Below are positions 7,804 through 15,824 of a stretch of 48,630 nucleotides of DNA, piece by piece. The position numbers and the translations under genes are program-made. The notes below the pieces were generated by a model. The model made no database searches and had not been told where the DNA came from. It saw nothing but the letters and a program-made list of their open reading frames with translations. Position 1 is the stretch's first letter. Every line of letters starts with the position of its first letter. The stretch is from NCBI GenBank assembly GCA_013997645.1, contig PNKB01000015.1, positions 1 to 48,630 on the forward strand. The letters are read 5' to 3'. Source of the DNA: Cyanobacteria bacterium PR.3.49. GTDB taxonomy: Bacteria > Cyanobacteriota > Vampirovibrionia > Obscuribacterales > Obscuribacteraceae.

Positions 7804-9564
7804 TTATTTGCCCTTCGACTTCTTGCCGCTTTTCTTCAATTTGGCCAAATTGGCTTCCACTTCTTTGCGCAGCGGGTTGGCATCGTCGGCAGCTTCCAAG
7901 AATGCAGTGGCGTAGTCGATGGCTTTATCGGAATCTTCTCTTTCTGTTTTGGTAAACAGCGAAAATAGCCCATAGTAAGCGGCTGGATATTGAGGGTCGT
8001 GTATCAGGGCTTGATTGTAGTGGTCGAGCGCCACTTCCGGAATCTTCCAGGTGGCGTCGCCTAATTTAGTCTGGCGGGCCGCTTCATTGCGCTGGCTTTG
8101 AATCTTGCTGATGCCTTGCTCGGCGCGGTTGGAAACTTCCGGAATTTCCTTGGCGTATGTGTAAGCTGTCTCTGCCGAGCGCAAGTCGCCGTCGTTCAAA
8201 GCCAGCTCGCCGATCGTCAAAAGGTCGTAAGCATCATCTCTGTGTGTGTTGATCACTTGAGCGAATATCTCGCGCCCGTCTCTGAATCTCTTTTGAGTAA
8301 GAGCCTTTTCGGCTTCGTTGAGCTGAATGTCTTCTTGCAGTTTTTTGGCACCGGGCTTAATAACTTGGGCTTTTACGGAAACAGATTGTTCGGTGACTAT
8401 GTTCTGCAATTTGTCCATCAATTCTTGAGTGCCGGGCGGATAAGTGCCTTCACGTCTGGCTTTGCGATGGTATACGCGGGCAAGCCCAAGCAGCGCTCTT
8501 GGATCGTCTGGATTGGAAGCAAGAATGGTTCGATACTCTGTTTCGGCCACGTCCAGTTTGTCCTGACGCAAAGCCAGCTCAGCCAGAGCGTTTCTGAGCT
8601 GCATGTCGTTGGGCAAAATTTCCAGAGCGTTGTGCATTTCAGCAATTGCAAATTCGCCGTCGCCCCTCAATGCATAATATTCGCCCATGTGCTGATAGGG
8701 ATCGGGAATGTGGGGATCCTGACGGATAGCTTCTTTCCACGAAGCCAGTGCCGCCGGTCCGTCACCCTGGCGGCGATAGATGTCGCCTTCGACAAGACTC
8801 CATTCGGCATTTCTTTCACCTCTGGGCACATTGCGCAGTTGCATGAAAGCCTCTTCGTTCTTGCCTTGAGCAAGAAGAATGCGCGCCCTCTCTAAAAAGG
8901 CCGGGTAAAACTTTTTGTCCTTTGCCAAAGCTTCGCCAACAATTTGTTCCGCTTCCTTATCGCGCGGGTCCAGACGCAAAAGCGCATGGGCCCACAATGT
9001 CAGACTTTGAGGCGTGGAATTCATCTCGGCGCTTTTCTTAAGCGGCTCGACTGCTCCTTCGGCATCATCTTGAGCGAGTTTGACCAGTCCTAGCGTAGAG
9101 TGAGCGATAACAGTATCGGGATTGGCTTTGATAGCGCGTTTGCAAAGCGCTTCAGATGCCTCGAGATACATGTCTCTTTTGGCCGGTGACGCTACCTGGC
9201 GAGAATGTACGTACGAAACGAAACCCGCCGCAGCCATTAGATTGACGTTGTCAGAATATTTTTCCTTGGCCGCCTTGAGCAGTTTTTCCGCTTCAATAAT
9301 CTTGGTTGGAAAGTTTTGTTTGGCCAGAGCAACAGCCAGGCCAGCGTGCGCATCACCACTTTCATCTGATTTAGTCAGCGATTTGTAGGCTTCCTCGGCC
9401 GCTTCCAACTTTCCCTCCAGCAAAAGTTGATCGGCGTCGGCAATAGTTTTTTCTTCAGCGAAAACAGCCTGAGCAGAGGCGATTGAGAGGCAAAGTGAAA
9501 CCGCCACCACTGTAGTGGTGACAAATTTCGTTTTGAAAATCGTGGGGCGCCTTAATCTAAACAT
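7804..9564 (-). CDS. Large exported TPR-repeat protein
   Basis: The 586 residues start with a signal peptide (VVAVSLCLSIASAQAVFA, cut near AFA-like VFA-EE) after a basic lead. The rest is almost all TPR/Sel1-like helical pairs: for example ADADQLLLEGKLEAAEEAYK, HSTLGLVKLAQDDAEGAVEP, PYQHMGEYYALRGDGEFAIA, NALAELALRQDKLDVAETEY and PAAYYGLFSLFTKTEREDSD. I estimate about twelve repeats. The tail is lysine-rich (KKSGKKSKGK). It lies 34 bp downstream of another exported TPR gene, and they are surely one transcript. Such proteins scaffold complexes in the periplasm or envelope. Given their position opposite the secretion-like locus, they could serve it, but nothing in the sequence proves that. Confidence 0.88.
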   Translation of the reverse strand: MFRLRRPTIFKTKFVTTTVVAVSLCLSIASAQAVFAEEKTIADADQLLLEGKLEAAEEAYKSLTKSDESGDAHAGLAVALAKQNFPTKIIEAEKLLKAAKEKYSDNVNLMAAAGFVSYVHSRQVASPAKRDMYLEASEALCKRAIKANPDTVIAHSTLGLVKLAQDDAEGAVEPLKKSAEMNSTPQSLTLWAHALLRLDPRDKEAEQIVGEALAKDKKFYPAFLERARILLAQGKNEEAFMQLRNVPRGERNAEWSLVEGDIYRRQGDGPAALASWKEAIRQDPHIPDPYQHMGEYYALRGDGEFAIAEMHNALEILPNDMQLRNALAELALRQDKLDVAETEYRTILASNPDDPRALLGLARVYHRKARREGTYPPGTQELMDKLQNIVTEQSVSVKAQVIKPGAKKLQEDIQLNEAEKALTQKRFRDGREIFAQVINTHRDDAYDLLTIGELALNDGDLRSAETAYTYAKEIPEVSNRAEQGISKIQSQRNEAARQTKLGDATWKIPEVALDHYNQALIHDPQYPAAYYGLFSLFTKTEREDSDKAIDYATAFLEAADDANPLRKEVEANLAKLKKSGKKSKGK

Positions 9565-9598
9565 CGCGAAAAGAGCTACCTGCTGGTTGTTCTCTAAT

Positions 9599-11485
9599 TT
9601 ATTCCTTTTCTATGTCTTTCAGTTTTTTCAAAACTTTTTCCGCTTCTTTGCTGTCGCCCAGCTTCTGCAAGCAAACGGCCAGGCTCTTGAACGGTAACGG
9701 CAAGTGAGGTGCCAGTGTGCAAGCTTCCTTCCAGCTTGAGGCGGCGGACACAAAATTGCCGGCTGCCTCGGCCTTTTCGGCTTCCTGCTTGATCGCCTGT
9801 ATTCGCGATAAATCAACCTGATTCATCGCGTCTTTTGCTTCTTTGTTTCCTAGATTAAAGGACATCCGATACGACGCAGATGCCTCGTCCAGATTTCCTT
9901 TTTTCTCATTGACGCGTCCCATGCGCAGCCAGGCTTCGTTGTCTTTGGGATCTTTTTCGATGAGAGTATCAAGCTCTTTTTTCGCCCCATCACTGTCGCC
10001 GCTGGCCATCTTACCTTCGGCTGCGGAAAAACGTCTTGGGTCCAGCAATGGTGCTGCTACTGCTGGAGCAACGACAGGCGGTGCTGCTCCTGGCTTGCCA
10101 CCGCCTGCGGCGGCTACGGCTCCGCCAGCGCCAAGTGCACCCGGTGCTCCGGCGACAGCGCCGGCTGGTGCAGGTCCGCCTCCCAGGCGGCTTATACCTT
10201 GCAAGAGGTCAGGATGGATGTGCGGATTGATGGAAGCTGCGGCACGATATGCTCTCATTGCCGTGTCTTTGTCGCCCTGAGCTTCTTTGCCTCGCCCGTA
10301 GCAGAAGAGGATTTCAGCATCCTGATTATTCTGCTTCAGCAAATCTTCCAGCTTTGCCATAACACCAGCCAGCACCGCCGGCGGTGTGGTCGGATTCATA
10401 ACCACACCCACATAATAGGAGCGTCTCGCTTTGGCCAGAGCGGGAGAATTAGGACTCTTCTTCCAGGCTTCTTCGAATTCCATTTTTGCGTGTTCGAAGT
10501 CACCGGACAATTGATAGGCACCAGCCAGCATCAGGTGATTGTCGAAGCTGCCATTGATGGAAACGGCTTCACGAGCCACTTCTTTTAATCCTTGTATGGC
10601 ATCCGAATAAGAAGGGTTGATAGTCACGGCCCGGCGATAAGATATGGCCGCATTCTGAAGCCGCTTCAAGCCTGCCTGGCGGTCGCCTCTATCGCGAGCC
10701 ACTTTGGCATATTTCCAGAGCAGATCGCCGAGCATAGTATGGCATTTTGCTTGCTCAACCTTGTCTTTCCATGGCTTGTTGACTGCTATTTTCAGTTCTT
10801 CAAATGCAGCCACATCCTGCCCGTCTTTATAGAGCGAGCGAGCCAAATCGGCGTGAGCGCTGCCGTCATCGGTCATTCGGCATACTTTTCGATATTCAAC
10901 CTGAGCGGTTCTGAACCGTCCTTCGGTTTCTGCCGTCTCGGCCATCTGATGGCGAATGTTGGGATCGTCGGGGTTTTTACCGGACGCTTTCAAGCATTCA
11001 TCCAGGTTTTTGTCGGCTACCGCATTGGCCGGATCGGCAAAGAGAGCCTTTCTGTATTGGACCATCGCTTCGTAATATTTCTTTCTGGATGCGAGCATGT
11101 CGCCGTAGCGGAGGCAGGCTCCCGATAAATTGATCTTGAATTGCTCGTTATAAGGATCTCCTTCCAGCGCAATTTCATGCTCTCGAATGGCGTCGGCCCA
11201 AAGTCCCTTGCTGCCCAGCTCAACGGCGCGATTATTATGCTCTAGCGGATTGGCTGGATTGGGAGTGGAAAGCATGACGCCGCCGCCGCCACCACCGCCG
11301 CCACCGGAAGAACTGGCTCGACGAGCGGCTCTAGCTTCGGCATCGGGCTGGCTGCATATATAGGAAAGCGGCAGTGACAGAAAGAGCAGTGCCGCAAGCG
11401 CTGTGCCGGAGTGGCTCGGGCTGCGGTTTTCGTCTATCGGTTTTGCTGATGAATTGAATTTCAATGAACGATTATGAAAGGACAT
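9599..11485 (-). CDS. Large exported TPR-repeat protein with Gly/Ala/Pro linker
   Basis: The 628 residues start with a 27-residue polar lead, then a hydrophobic export segment (TALAALLFLSLPLSYIC) and a polyglycine tract around residue 60. TPR units fill residues 85-420 (for instance NNRAVELGSKGLWADAIREH, YYEAMVQYRKALFADPANAV, HLMLAGAYQLSGDFEHAKME). A low-complexity linker rich in Gly, Ala and Pro (DNA about 10045-10190) is followed by more TPRs (AWLRMGRVNEKKGNLDEASA, PFKSLAVCLQKLGDSKEAEK) to the end. It is the first gene of the leftward operon and faces the secretion-like locus across the 11486-12078 control region. No good ribosome site is seen before the ATG at 11485, so the start is the least certain part. 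Confidence 0.87.
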   Translation of the reverse strand: MSFHNRSLKFNSSAKPIDENRSPSHSGTALAALLFLSLPLSYICSQPDAEARAARRASSSGGGGGGGGGVMLSTPNPANPLEHNNRAVELGSKGLWADAIREHEIALEGDPYNEQFKINLSGACLRYGDMLASRKKYYEAMVQYRKALFADPANAVADKNLDECLKASGKNPDDPNIRHQMAETAETEGRFRTAQVEYRKVCRMTDDGSAHADLARSLYKDGQDVAAFEELKIAVNKPWKDKVEQAKCHTMLGDLLWKYAKVARDRGDRQAGLKRLQNAAISYRRAVTINPSYSDAIQGLKEVAREAVSINGSFDNHLMLAGAYQLSGDFEHAKMEFEEAWKKSPNSPALAKARRSYYVGVVMNPTTPPAVLAGVMAKLEDLLKQNNQDAEILFCYGRGKEAQGDKDTAMRAYRAAASINPHIHPDLLQGISRLGGGPAPAGAVAGAPGALGAGGAVAAAGGGKPGAAPPVVAPAVAAPLLDPRRFSAAEGKMASGDSDGAKKELDTLIEKDPKDNEAWLRMGRVNEKKGNLDEASASYRMSFNLGNKEAKDAMNQVDLSRIQAIKQEAEKAEAAGNFVSAASSWKEACTLAPHLPLPFKSLAVCLQKLGDSKEAEKVLKKLKDIEKE

Positions 11486-11750
11486 AATGGTAAACGTGCG
11501 AATAGCAAATGTAAGTGATACTTTTGTGCCCAGCGTCCCTTCAGGATGTTTTTCCTTACTGGATCTGCCGCCTTGCTTAATTGCTATTTCGTCTCGGTCG
11601 GACTGGACACTGGTAAATAGTTACTAAAACCGGCTGATAACTGGGATTTTCACTTGCGCTTTTAAGAGCGCATTATTACCTGAATTTTGTTCTGGTTTTG
11701 ATTCTAGCGGTGGTTGTATATTTGGCACCAATTCTTGGGGTTGGCAAGAG

Positions 11751-11801
11751 CTTTTACCCTGAGTCGGCAAAAAGTGTAGTCCAGACAACACTTTTACCCT
11801 G
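11751..11801. repeat. Two direct repeats CTTTTACCCTG, 40 bp apart
   Basis: CTTTTACCCTG occurs at 11751-11761 and again at 11791-11801. A 40-bp period is close to four helical turns, so both copies face the same side of the DNA, as expected for binding sites of a regulator. They lie upstream of the candidate rightward promoter at 11819-11847. Confidence 0.5.
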
Positions 11802-11818
11802 CCCAGCGAAGTTTCTTA

Positions 11819-11847
11819 TTGACAATGGTGCCCCAAACCATTAAAAA
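11819..11847 (+). promoter_or_regulatory. Candidate promoter with inverted repeat in the spacer
   Basis: A perfect -35 (TTGACA, 11819-11824) is followed after 17 bases by TAAAAA (11842-11847), four of six bases right for a -10 box. The spacer is filled by the inverted repeat AATGGT-N7-ACCATT (11824-11842), a typical operator position. It would give a leader of about 225 bases before the gene at 12079. Confidence 0.4.
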
Positions 11848-12034
11848 TTAGTCATTTCGCAGGCATTTTTTGCCCTTTCCGCCCATTTTTCGCAGGGGAG
11901 ATTAATTTGCGTTTATTCTGTTAGACTGAAGCCAAGAACACATATATAGCCTCTAGATACTCTTAGATATTTAGGTTTCTCTTTTTAGTTACGTGGCGTT
12001 TTTTACTAGGCAAAAGAGGCATGTGCTGACGGTC

Positions 12035-12052
12035 CCCACAGGAATATGTGGG
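12035..12052 (+). promoter_or_regulatory. Hairpin directly before the first gene's ribosome site
   Basis: CCCACA (12035-12040), loop ggaata, TGTGGG (12047-12052) forms a 6-bp GC-rich stem ending ten bases before the GGGAGG ribosome site (12062-12067). It could affect translation or RNA stability. It matches no riboswitch class I know. Confidence 0.35.
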
Positions 12053-12078
12053 ATGTCCCTTGGGAGGGATGTTTTGTT

Positions 12079-12957
12079 ATGACGAAGCGTGCGCCGCTAT
12101 TGGCAGCAATCATGGTTATGGGAATGACGATTCCCATGGCTTCTGCTCAACTTCCGCAGACGAATATGGGCAAGTACGTTCACAAGCCTGGTGATAACCA
12201 GTACGACAAAGCCGCTCAGTCGGAGCGGCATCCGCCGCCGCCTCCGCCGGTGACTAGATTCGCCACAACCGGAGGATCTGGTGGTGGCTACATGTATAGG
12301 CCCAAGCCGAAGCCCAGAAAGCCCGACCCATCAATCGAACCGATTGCCGCAGACGAGCCAGTCCCGCCTGCGGGTTTTCCAGTTTTGCCCGAACGGCTTG
12401 ATTTGCCGATCGCAATGGGCAGCTGGGGCGGTGCCGGTGGTGGCGGCGGTGGCGGCGGCTCATGGGCCGGTGGCGGTTCGTCAGGTGGTGGCGGCGGCAA
12501 CGACGGACCACCCAGAATGCTGAAGAAGAGCCAGGGCTACCAGCAGTATGAAGCCGGTGCTTTCATTCCGAAAAACCACAAATCCGGTTATTACAAGTGC
12601 AATGAAGTAGCGCCTCCACATAAGAAAGTCTCCGATCAGATCATGACCGGCGGCGCAGAAGGCGGTGGAGTCCCCGGACTGGGCGGTCCGCCCAGCCCTG
12701 CAGGTGCTCTTAAGTCTCTGGGCAAAGAGCCCAAACTGAATGACCGCGACGACGGCACACTGGCTCCGGATGCGCCACAGCCGGTGGTGATCAATCAATC
12801 GACAACACAAGACCTCTCATTGCCTGAGGATGATTTCTCAGGAAGCTCGGCAAAGCGTCCGAGCAAAGCAGGACGAAAAATGAAGCAAATCGGACGCCGC
12901 GTCGTGTCGCCGATCAATTCGGCCTCTCGGCGTTTTACAGGGATAAGTTTGTTCTAG
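12079..12957 (+). CDS. Exported Gly/Pro-rich protein, first gene of the secretion-like locus
   Basis: The ATG at 12079 (GGGAGG eleven bases upstream) gives 292 residues. An 11-codon longer start at 12046 is in frame but has no ribosome site and would spoil the signal peptide. The signal peptide is MTKRAPLLAAIMVMGMTIPM with a cut after ASA. The mature protein is mostly disordered: a Pro run (HPPPPPPVTRF), a basic KPKPRKP patch, two polyglycine tracts around residues 115-145, then a more ordered part with SQGYQQYEAGAFIPKNHKSG and YYKCNEVAPPHKKVSD, and a basic tail rich in Arg and Lys. I do not recognise a family. Position and export signal suggest an envelope component of the machine encoded downstream. 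Confidence 0.8.
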   Translation: MTKRAPLLAAIMVMGMTIPMASAQLPQTNMGKYVHKPGDNQYDKAAQSERHPPPPPPVTRFATTGGSGGGYMYRPKPKPRKPDPSIEPIAADEPVPPAGFPVLPERLDLPIAMGSWGGAGGGGGGGGSWAGGGSSGGGGGNDGPPRMLKKSQGYQQYEAGAFIPKNHKSGYYKCNEVAPPHKKVSDQIMTGGAEGGGVPGLGGPPSPAGALKSLGKEPKLNDRDDGTLAPDAPQPVVINQSTTQDLSLPEDDFSGSSAKRPSKAGRKMKQIGRRVVSPINSASRRFTGISLF

Positions 12958-13035
12958 TTTTTCAGATACTAATTCGGCGACAAGAACGACAGGTTCGTAT
13001 CAATCGCCAAATGGCTCGGGGAAGGAGTTCGCATC

Positions 13036-13722
13036 ATGGCTAAGTTAGTAAAAACAATGAGTTTGATAGTAGCGGCTACAGCCTCCGTGGCTGTATGCGC
13101 AGCACCGTCAATGGCTCAAGGTTTCAAAATCGATCAAAAGAAGTTGGATAAAACCACCTTTTACAGCGCGCCCAGACAAATGCAAATTCTGGACGAGCGG
13201 CCAATCATCAAAGATTTCCGTGAAGCTCCGGCACCGCAACAGCAGATCGAATTGCCGCCCGGACCGCAAGGCTATGGTGGCGGCGGCGGCGGTGGCGCCG
13301 GAGCACTGCAGGGTGGAGGACCTGGCGGCGGAGCAGGCGGCGCGCCCATGCAGATGGGCGGACCGGTGGTGCAGCCCAGGACTTCCAACGGCATGATTCC
13401 CGGTGCAGGAGCTTTGCCAAAGACCGGATTCGGACCCTCGAATATTCCGGCCCGCGGCATGGGACCGAGAGGACCTCTGGCAGACGGTACCAATACCAAT
13501 CGCCTGATGGGCAAAATGATGACCCCGCCCAAGTCCCAGGGCGCATCGGCCGGACCGGCTCGCGGCATGGCGCCGACGAGAGGGCCGTCCAACGGTAATT
13601 ACACAGGACCGGCCGTCTCGTCTTACAGCGGCGGATACGGCAACGGTTCGGGCGCCGGATTCGGCGGCGCTTCGTCTCGCACGGACACGTCGGTACGAGG
13701 CAGTCTACTCAGGAAAAACTAA
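13036..13722 (+). CDS. Exported Gly-rich protein of unknown function
   Basis: The ATG at 13036 follows GAAGGAG by eight bases. The 228 residues begin with a signal peptide (LIVAATASVAVCAAPSMAQ, cut near MAQ). A short ordered region follows, with QGFKIDQKKLDKTTFYSAPR and MQILDERPIIKDFREAP, and after that the protein is Gly/Pro/Ser-rich to the end (GGGGGGGAGALQGGGPGGG, then PARGMGPRGPLADGTNTNRL). It resembles its upstream neighbour in composition though not in sequence. The few hydrophobic residues after the signal argue against a pilin. It is separated from the neighbours by 78 and 35 bp and is most likely in the same transcript. Confidence 0.8.
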   Translation: MAKLVKTMSLIVAATASVAVCAAPSMAQGFKIDQKKLDKTTFYSAPRQMQILDERPIIKDFREAPAPQQQIELPPGPQGYGGGGGGGAGALQGGGPGGGAGGAPMQMGGPVVQPRTSNGMIPGAGALPKTGFGPSNIPARGMGPRGPLADGTNTNRLMGKMMTPPKSQGASAGPARGMAPTRGPSNGNYTGPAVSSYSGGYGNGSGAGFGGASSRTDTSVRGSLLRKN

Positions 13723-13757
13723 AACACCAGACCCGGCACGGAAGTGCGACCACCCCT

Positions 13758-15743
13758 ATGCAACACACACCCACAATTTCGAAATTTGCAGCGCTTGCCC
13801 TGGCGTTGGCTCTGACTGGCTGCGCCAGACAGGAGTCGGCCGGTGATGCACAGGCTGCCAATGCGGGTGGTGGAAATGTACAGGGGCAGGGCATTCTATC
13901 TTCTTTCAGACCAAAAGCGGATCCCACCATGGTGGAACGCCTGCGTCAGGAAGATGCCGCAAAGATGCAGCAAGCTGCTCTTGCACAGCAGCAAATGAAT
14001 CAGCAAATGAATGAGATGGACGGCACAGGACGTATCCTGCCGAAAGTCTCAATGGAACCAATTGCCCCGCCGGCTGAGGAAGTTGCCACAGCCGGCGCCG
14101 GCATGAGCGTGACGGCGGCCGACTCTGGTGCATACACACCTTCCACATCGGGAGCTGTCCCTCAGTCCTCGCCTGGCGGCACGCCGCCGGCGACGGCCAG
14201 CTATGGCGGTTATAACAGCGTTCCTTCGCCGCCGGCCACAGGCTCTCTGGGCGGCGGTCTGGTGCCGCCACCACCGGCAGTGACGCTCTCGACTGCAGCA
14301 CAAACGACCGTAGCCAGCGCACCGCCAGGTGATCCGGGAAATCCTTATGCCAATCCTTACGGCAACCCGTATGCCAATCCCTACGGCAATCCTTATGCCA
14401 ATCCTTACATGAATCCGTACGGCATTCCTTATCCTCAGCAGGCTCAGCCTCAAGGAGACGGCGCTCCGCAAAGACCGGCTTTGTTCGGCTCCGGCAAATC
14501 ACGCCCCAGGGGTGAAGAAGGAGAGGACGACGGCAGAGCGCAGGAGAAAGCCAAGAAATTCGCTAATTTTGTTCCGATCACTCCGACCGGCATGGAAGCA
14601 CGTTCGCCCTACAAGCAAAGGGACGATTTGCGCGTGCTCTGGAAAGGCGCAATTACCTCTTCCCAATTAGGTGGATGGTCAGCCAAAGACCCCAACATCG
14701 CAGCCGCACTCAACAAAATCGATGTCGGATTGCCCGCAGAAGTGACCAAAGGTTCTTTCAGCGTCGGGCAAAGACAGGTAGATGCAGTATTCAAGCCTGT
14801 TTTTGTTGACAAACGCGTGCAAGGTCAGTTGAGAAAAACGCAAAGCGAGATGGTGCAGAGCTATTACCGCTACCTGTATTCATATAATCGATTTGCTCTG
14901 GCCCAGCAGACAGTAGCGGCAAGAAAGCAGGAAGTCGAAGTAGCTTCCACTCATGCCGAGCAGCAAAGAGCCGCTGCCGATCTATCGCAAGCACAGAGCG
15001 AAGCTGATTCTTCCAAAGAAGATATGCGTTCTGCCCAGATGGAGCTCTCTGCTGTTTCCGGCGCAGCCGCTGCCCGAGCCATAATTCAGAAGGTTTCCGG
15101 AGTCGCTCCCAGCATCGAGTCCCTGGCGCAGGCGGCTCCGACGCCTGAGGCAGAACCGCAAGGTGGATTCAACGTGCTCGGTTTCTTAGGTTTCAACAAA
15201 AAGAATAAAGAAGAGCAGCCTCCACCGCCGCAAGAAAGTCCAAAAGCCGCAAAGGCAGATGCGAAAAAACAAGAGAAGGCTGAAAAGGCAGAGAAATCAG
15301 CCAAGAGCAAAGACAAGCAACCGAAAGAAAAGACTGTAGCGCAAGCTAAAAAAGGCGGCAAAGAAGTCGCAGCAGGCGACCTCGAGCCGGCTCCAGCCAA
15401 AGGTGACCGTGACAGCGCCGGTGAAAAGGCAGAAGCACCGGCAGCATCAGACGGCATCTTGTTCGAATTGAAAGGCAAGAACATAAGCGCGCGCAAGAGC
15501 GTGCTCAACGTTTCTATCCGAAATTCATCGGACAACGCTTTCAGCTTCAGCCCGGAGGACATCTCAGTCCAAGAGGGCAATCAGAAGCTTTCGGAAGCAG
15601 CGATGCGTGCCGAATTCGACTCGACCAGCATAGCTCCTAACGGAGAAGTCAAAGGCACCATCACGATTTTCGGTAGACCCTGGAATGACAGGTTAACCAT
15701 TTCTCTCTCGGACGGACAACGGAGCATTCACATGAAGCGCTAA
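13758..15743 (+). CDS. Large lipoprotein with NPY repeats, helical region and C-terminal beta domain
   Basis: The 661 residues start with a lipoprotein signal: FAALALALALTGC, with lipobox LTGC and the lipidated Cys at 22. Next come a Gln/Met-rich helix, a Pro/Gly/Ser-rich stretch, and a tandem NPYANPYG array (about residues 194-225). An ordered region (DDLRVLWKGAITSSQLGGWS onward) leads to a long coiled-coil-like helix pair (FALAQQTVAARKQEVEVAST, DLSQAQSEADSSKEDMRSAQ) reminiscent of TolC-type hairpins. A Lys/Ala linker (about 490-540) precedes a final 100-residue beta domain (ILFELKGKNISARKSVLNVS, then SFSPEDISVQEGNQKLSEAA). An outer-membrane lipoprotein in a VirB6/VirB4 locus might play the VirB7 or VirB9 part; that is inference from position. 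No ribosome site is obvious at the ATG. Confidence 0.85.
   Translation: MQHTPTISKFAALALALALTGCARQESAGDAQAANAGGGNVQGQGILSSFRPKADPTMVERLRQEDAAKMQQAALAQQQMNQQMNEMDGTGRILPKVSMEPIAPPAEEVATAGAGMSVTAADSGAYTPSTSGAVPQSSPGGTPPATASYGGYNSVPSPPATGSLGGGLVPPPPAVTLSTAAQTTVASAPPGDPGNPYANPYGNPYANPYGNPYANPYMNPYGIPYPQQAQPQGDGAPQRPALFGSGKSRPRGEEGEDDGRAQEKAKKFANFVPITPTGMEARSPYKQRDDLRVLWKGAITSSQLGGWSAKDPNIAAALNKIDVGLPAEVTKGSFSVGQRQVDAVFKPVFVDKRVQGQLRKTQSEMVQSYYRYLYSYNRFALAQQTVAARKQEVEVASTHAEQQRAAADLSQAQSEADSSKEDMRSAQMELSAVSGAAAARAIIQKVSGVAPSIESLAQAAPTPEAEPQGGFNVLGFLGFNKKNKEEQPPPPQESPKAAKADAKKQEKAEKAEKSAKSKDKQPKEKTVAQAKKGGKEVAAGDLEPAPAKGDRDSAGEKAEAPAASDGILFELKGKNISARKSVLNVSIRNSSDNAFSFSPEDISVQEGNQKLSEAAMRAEFDSTSIAPNGEVKGTITIFGRPWNDRLTISLSDGQRSIHMKR
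14338..14434 (+). repeat. Tandem NPY-encoding repeat inside the lipoprotein gene
   Basis: A 12-bp unit coding for Asn-Pro-Tyr-(Ala/Gly/Met) is repeated about seven to eight times, the alternating copies making a 24-bp period (NPYANPYG). The DNA of the copies is very similar, so slippage or recombination could change the copy number without breaking the frame. Confidence 0.85.
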
Positions 15744-15824
15744 GAAATCCACAGCCCGAGCAGCGTTAGACAGATTCTAGACCGCGTGAAATTACTAGAC
15801 CGACGCTCAATCAGGTAGTTTTAG

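Larger units (their letters stand above)
11486..12078. other. 593-bp divergent control region
   Basis: There is no gene here. It separates the leftward TPR operon from the rightward secretion-like locus and is AT-richer than the genes around it. It holds an 11-bp direct repeat (CTTTTACCCTG), a candidate promoter with an inverted repeat in its spacer (11819-11847), a second pair of near-direct repeats TTTCGCAGG (about 11855 and 11888), and a hairpin just before the first gene's ribosome site (12035-12052). These are listed separately. Confidence 0.7.

Noticed and set aside
8098-8895. 265-codon plus-strand open frame
   Set aside because: Opposite the TPR gene at 7804, whose repeats show which strand is coding.
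14338-14434. CRISPR-like array
   Set aside because: The repeats are contiguous, coding (NPY), and have no spacers.
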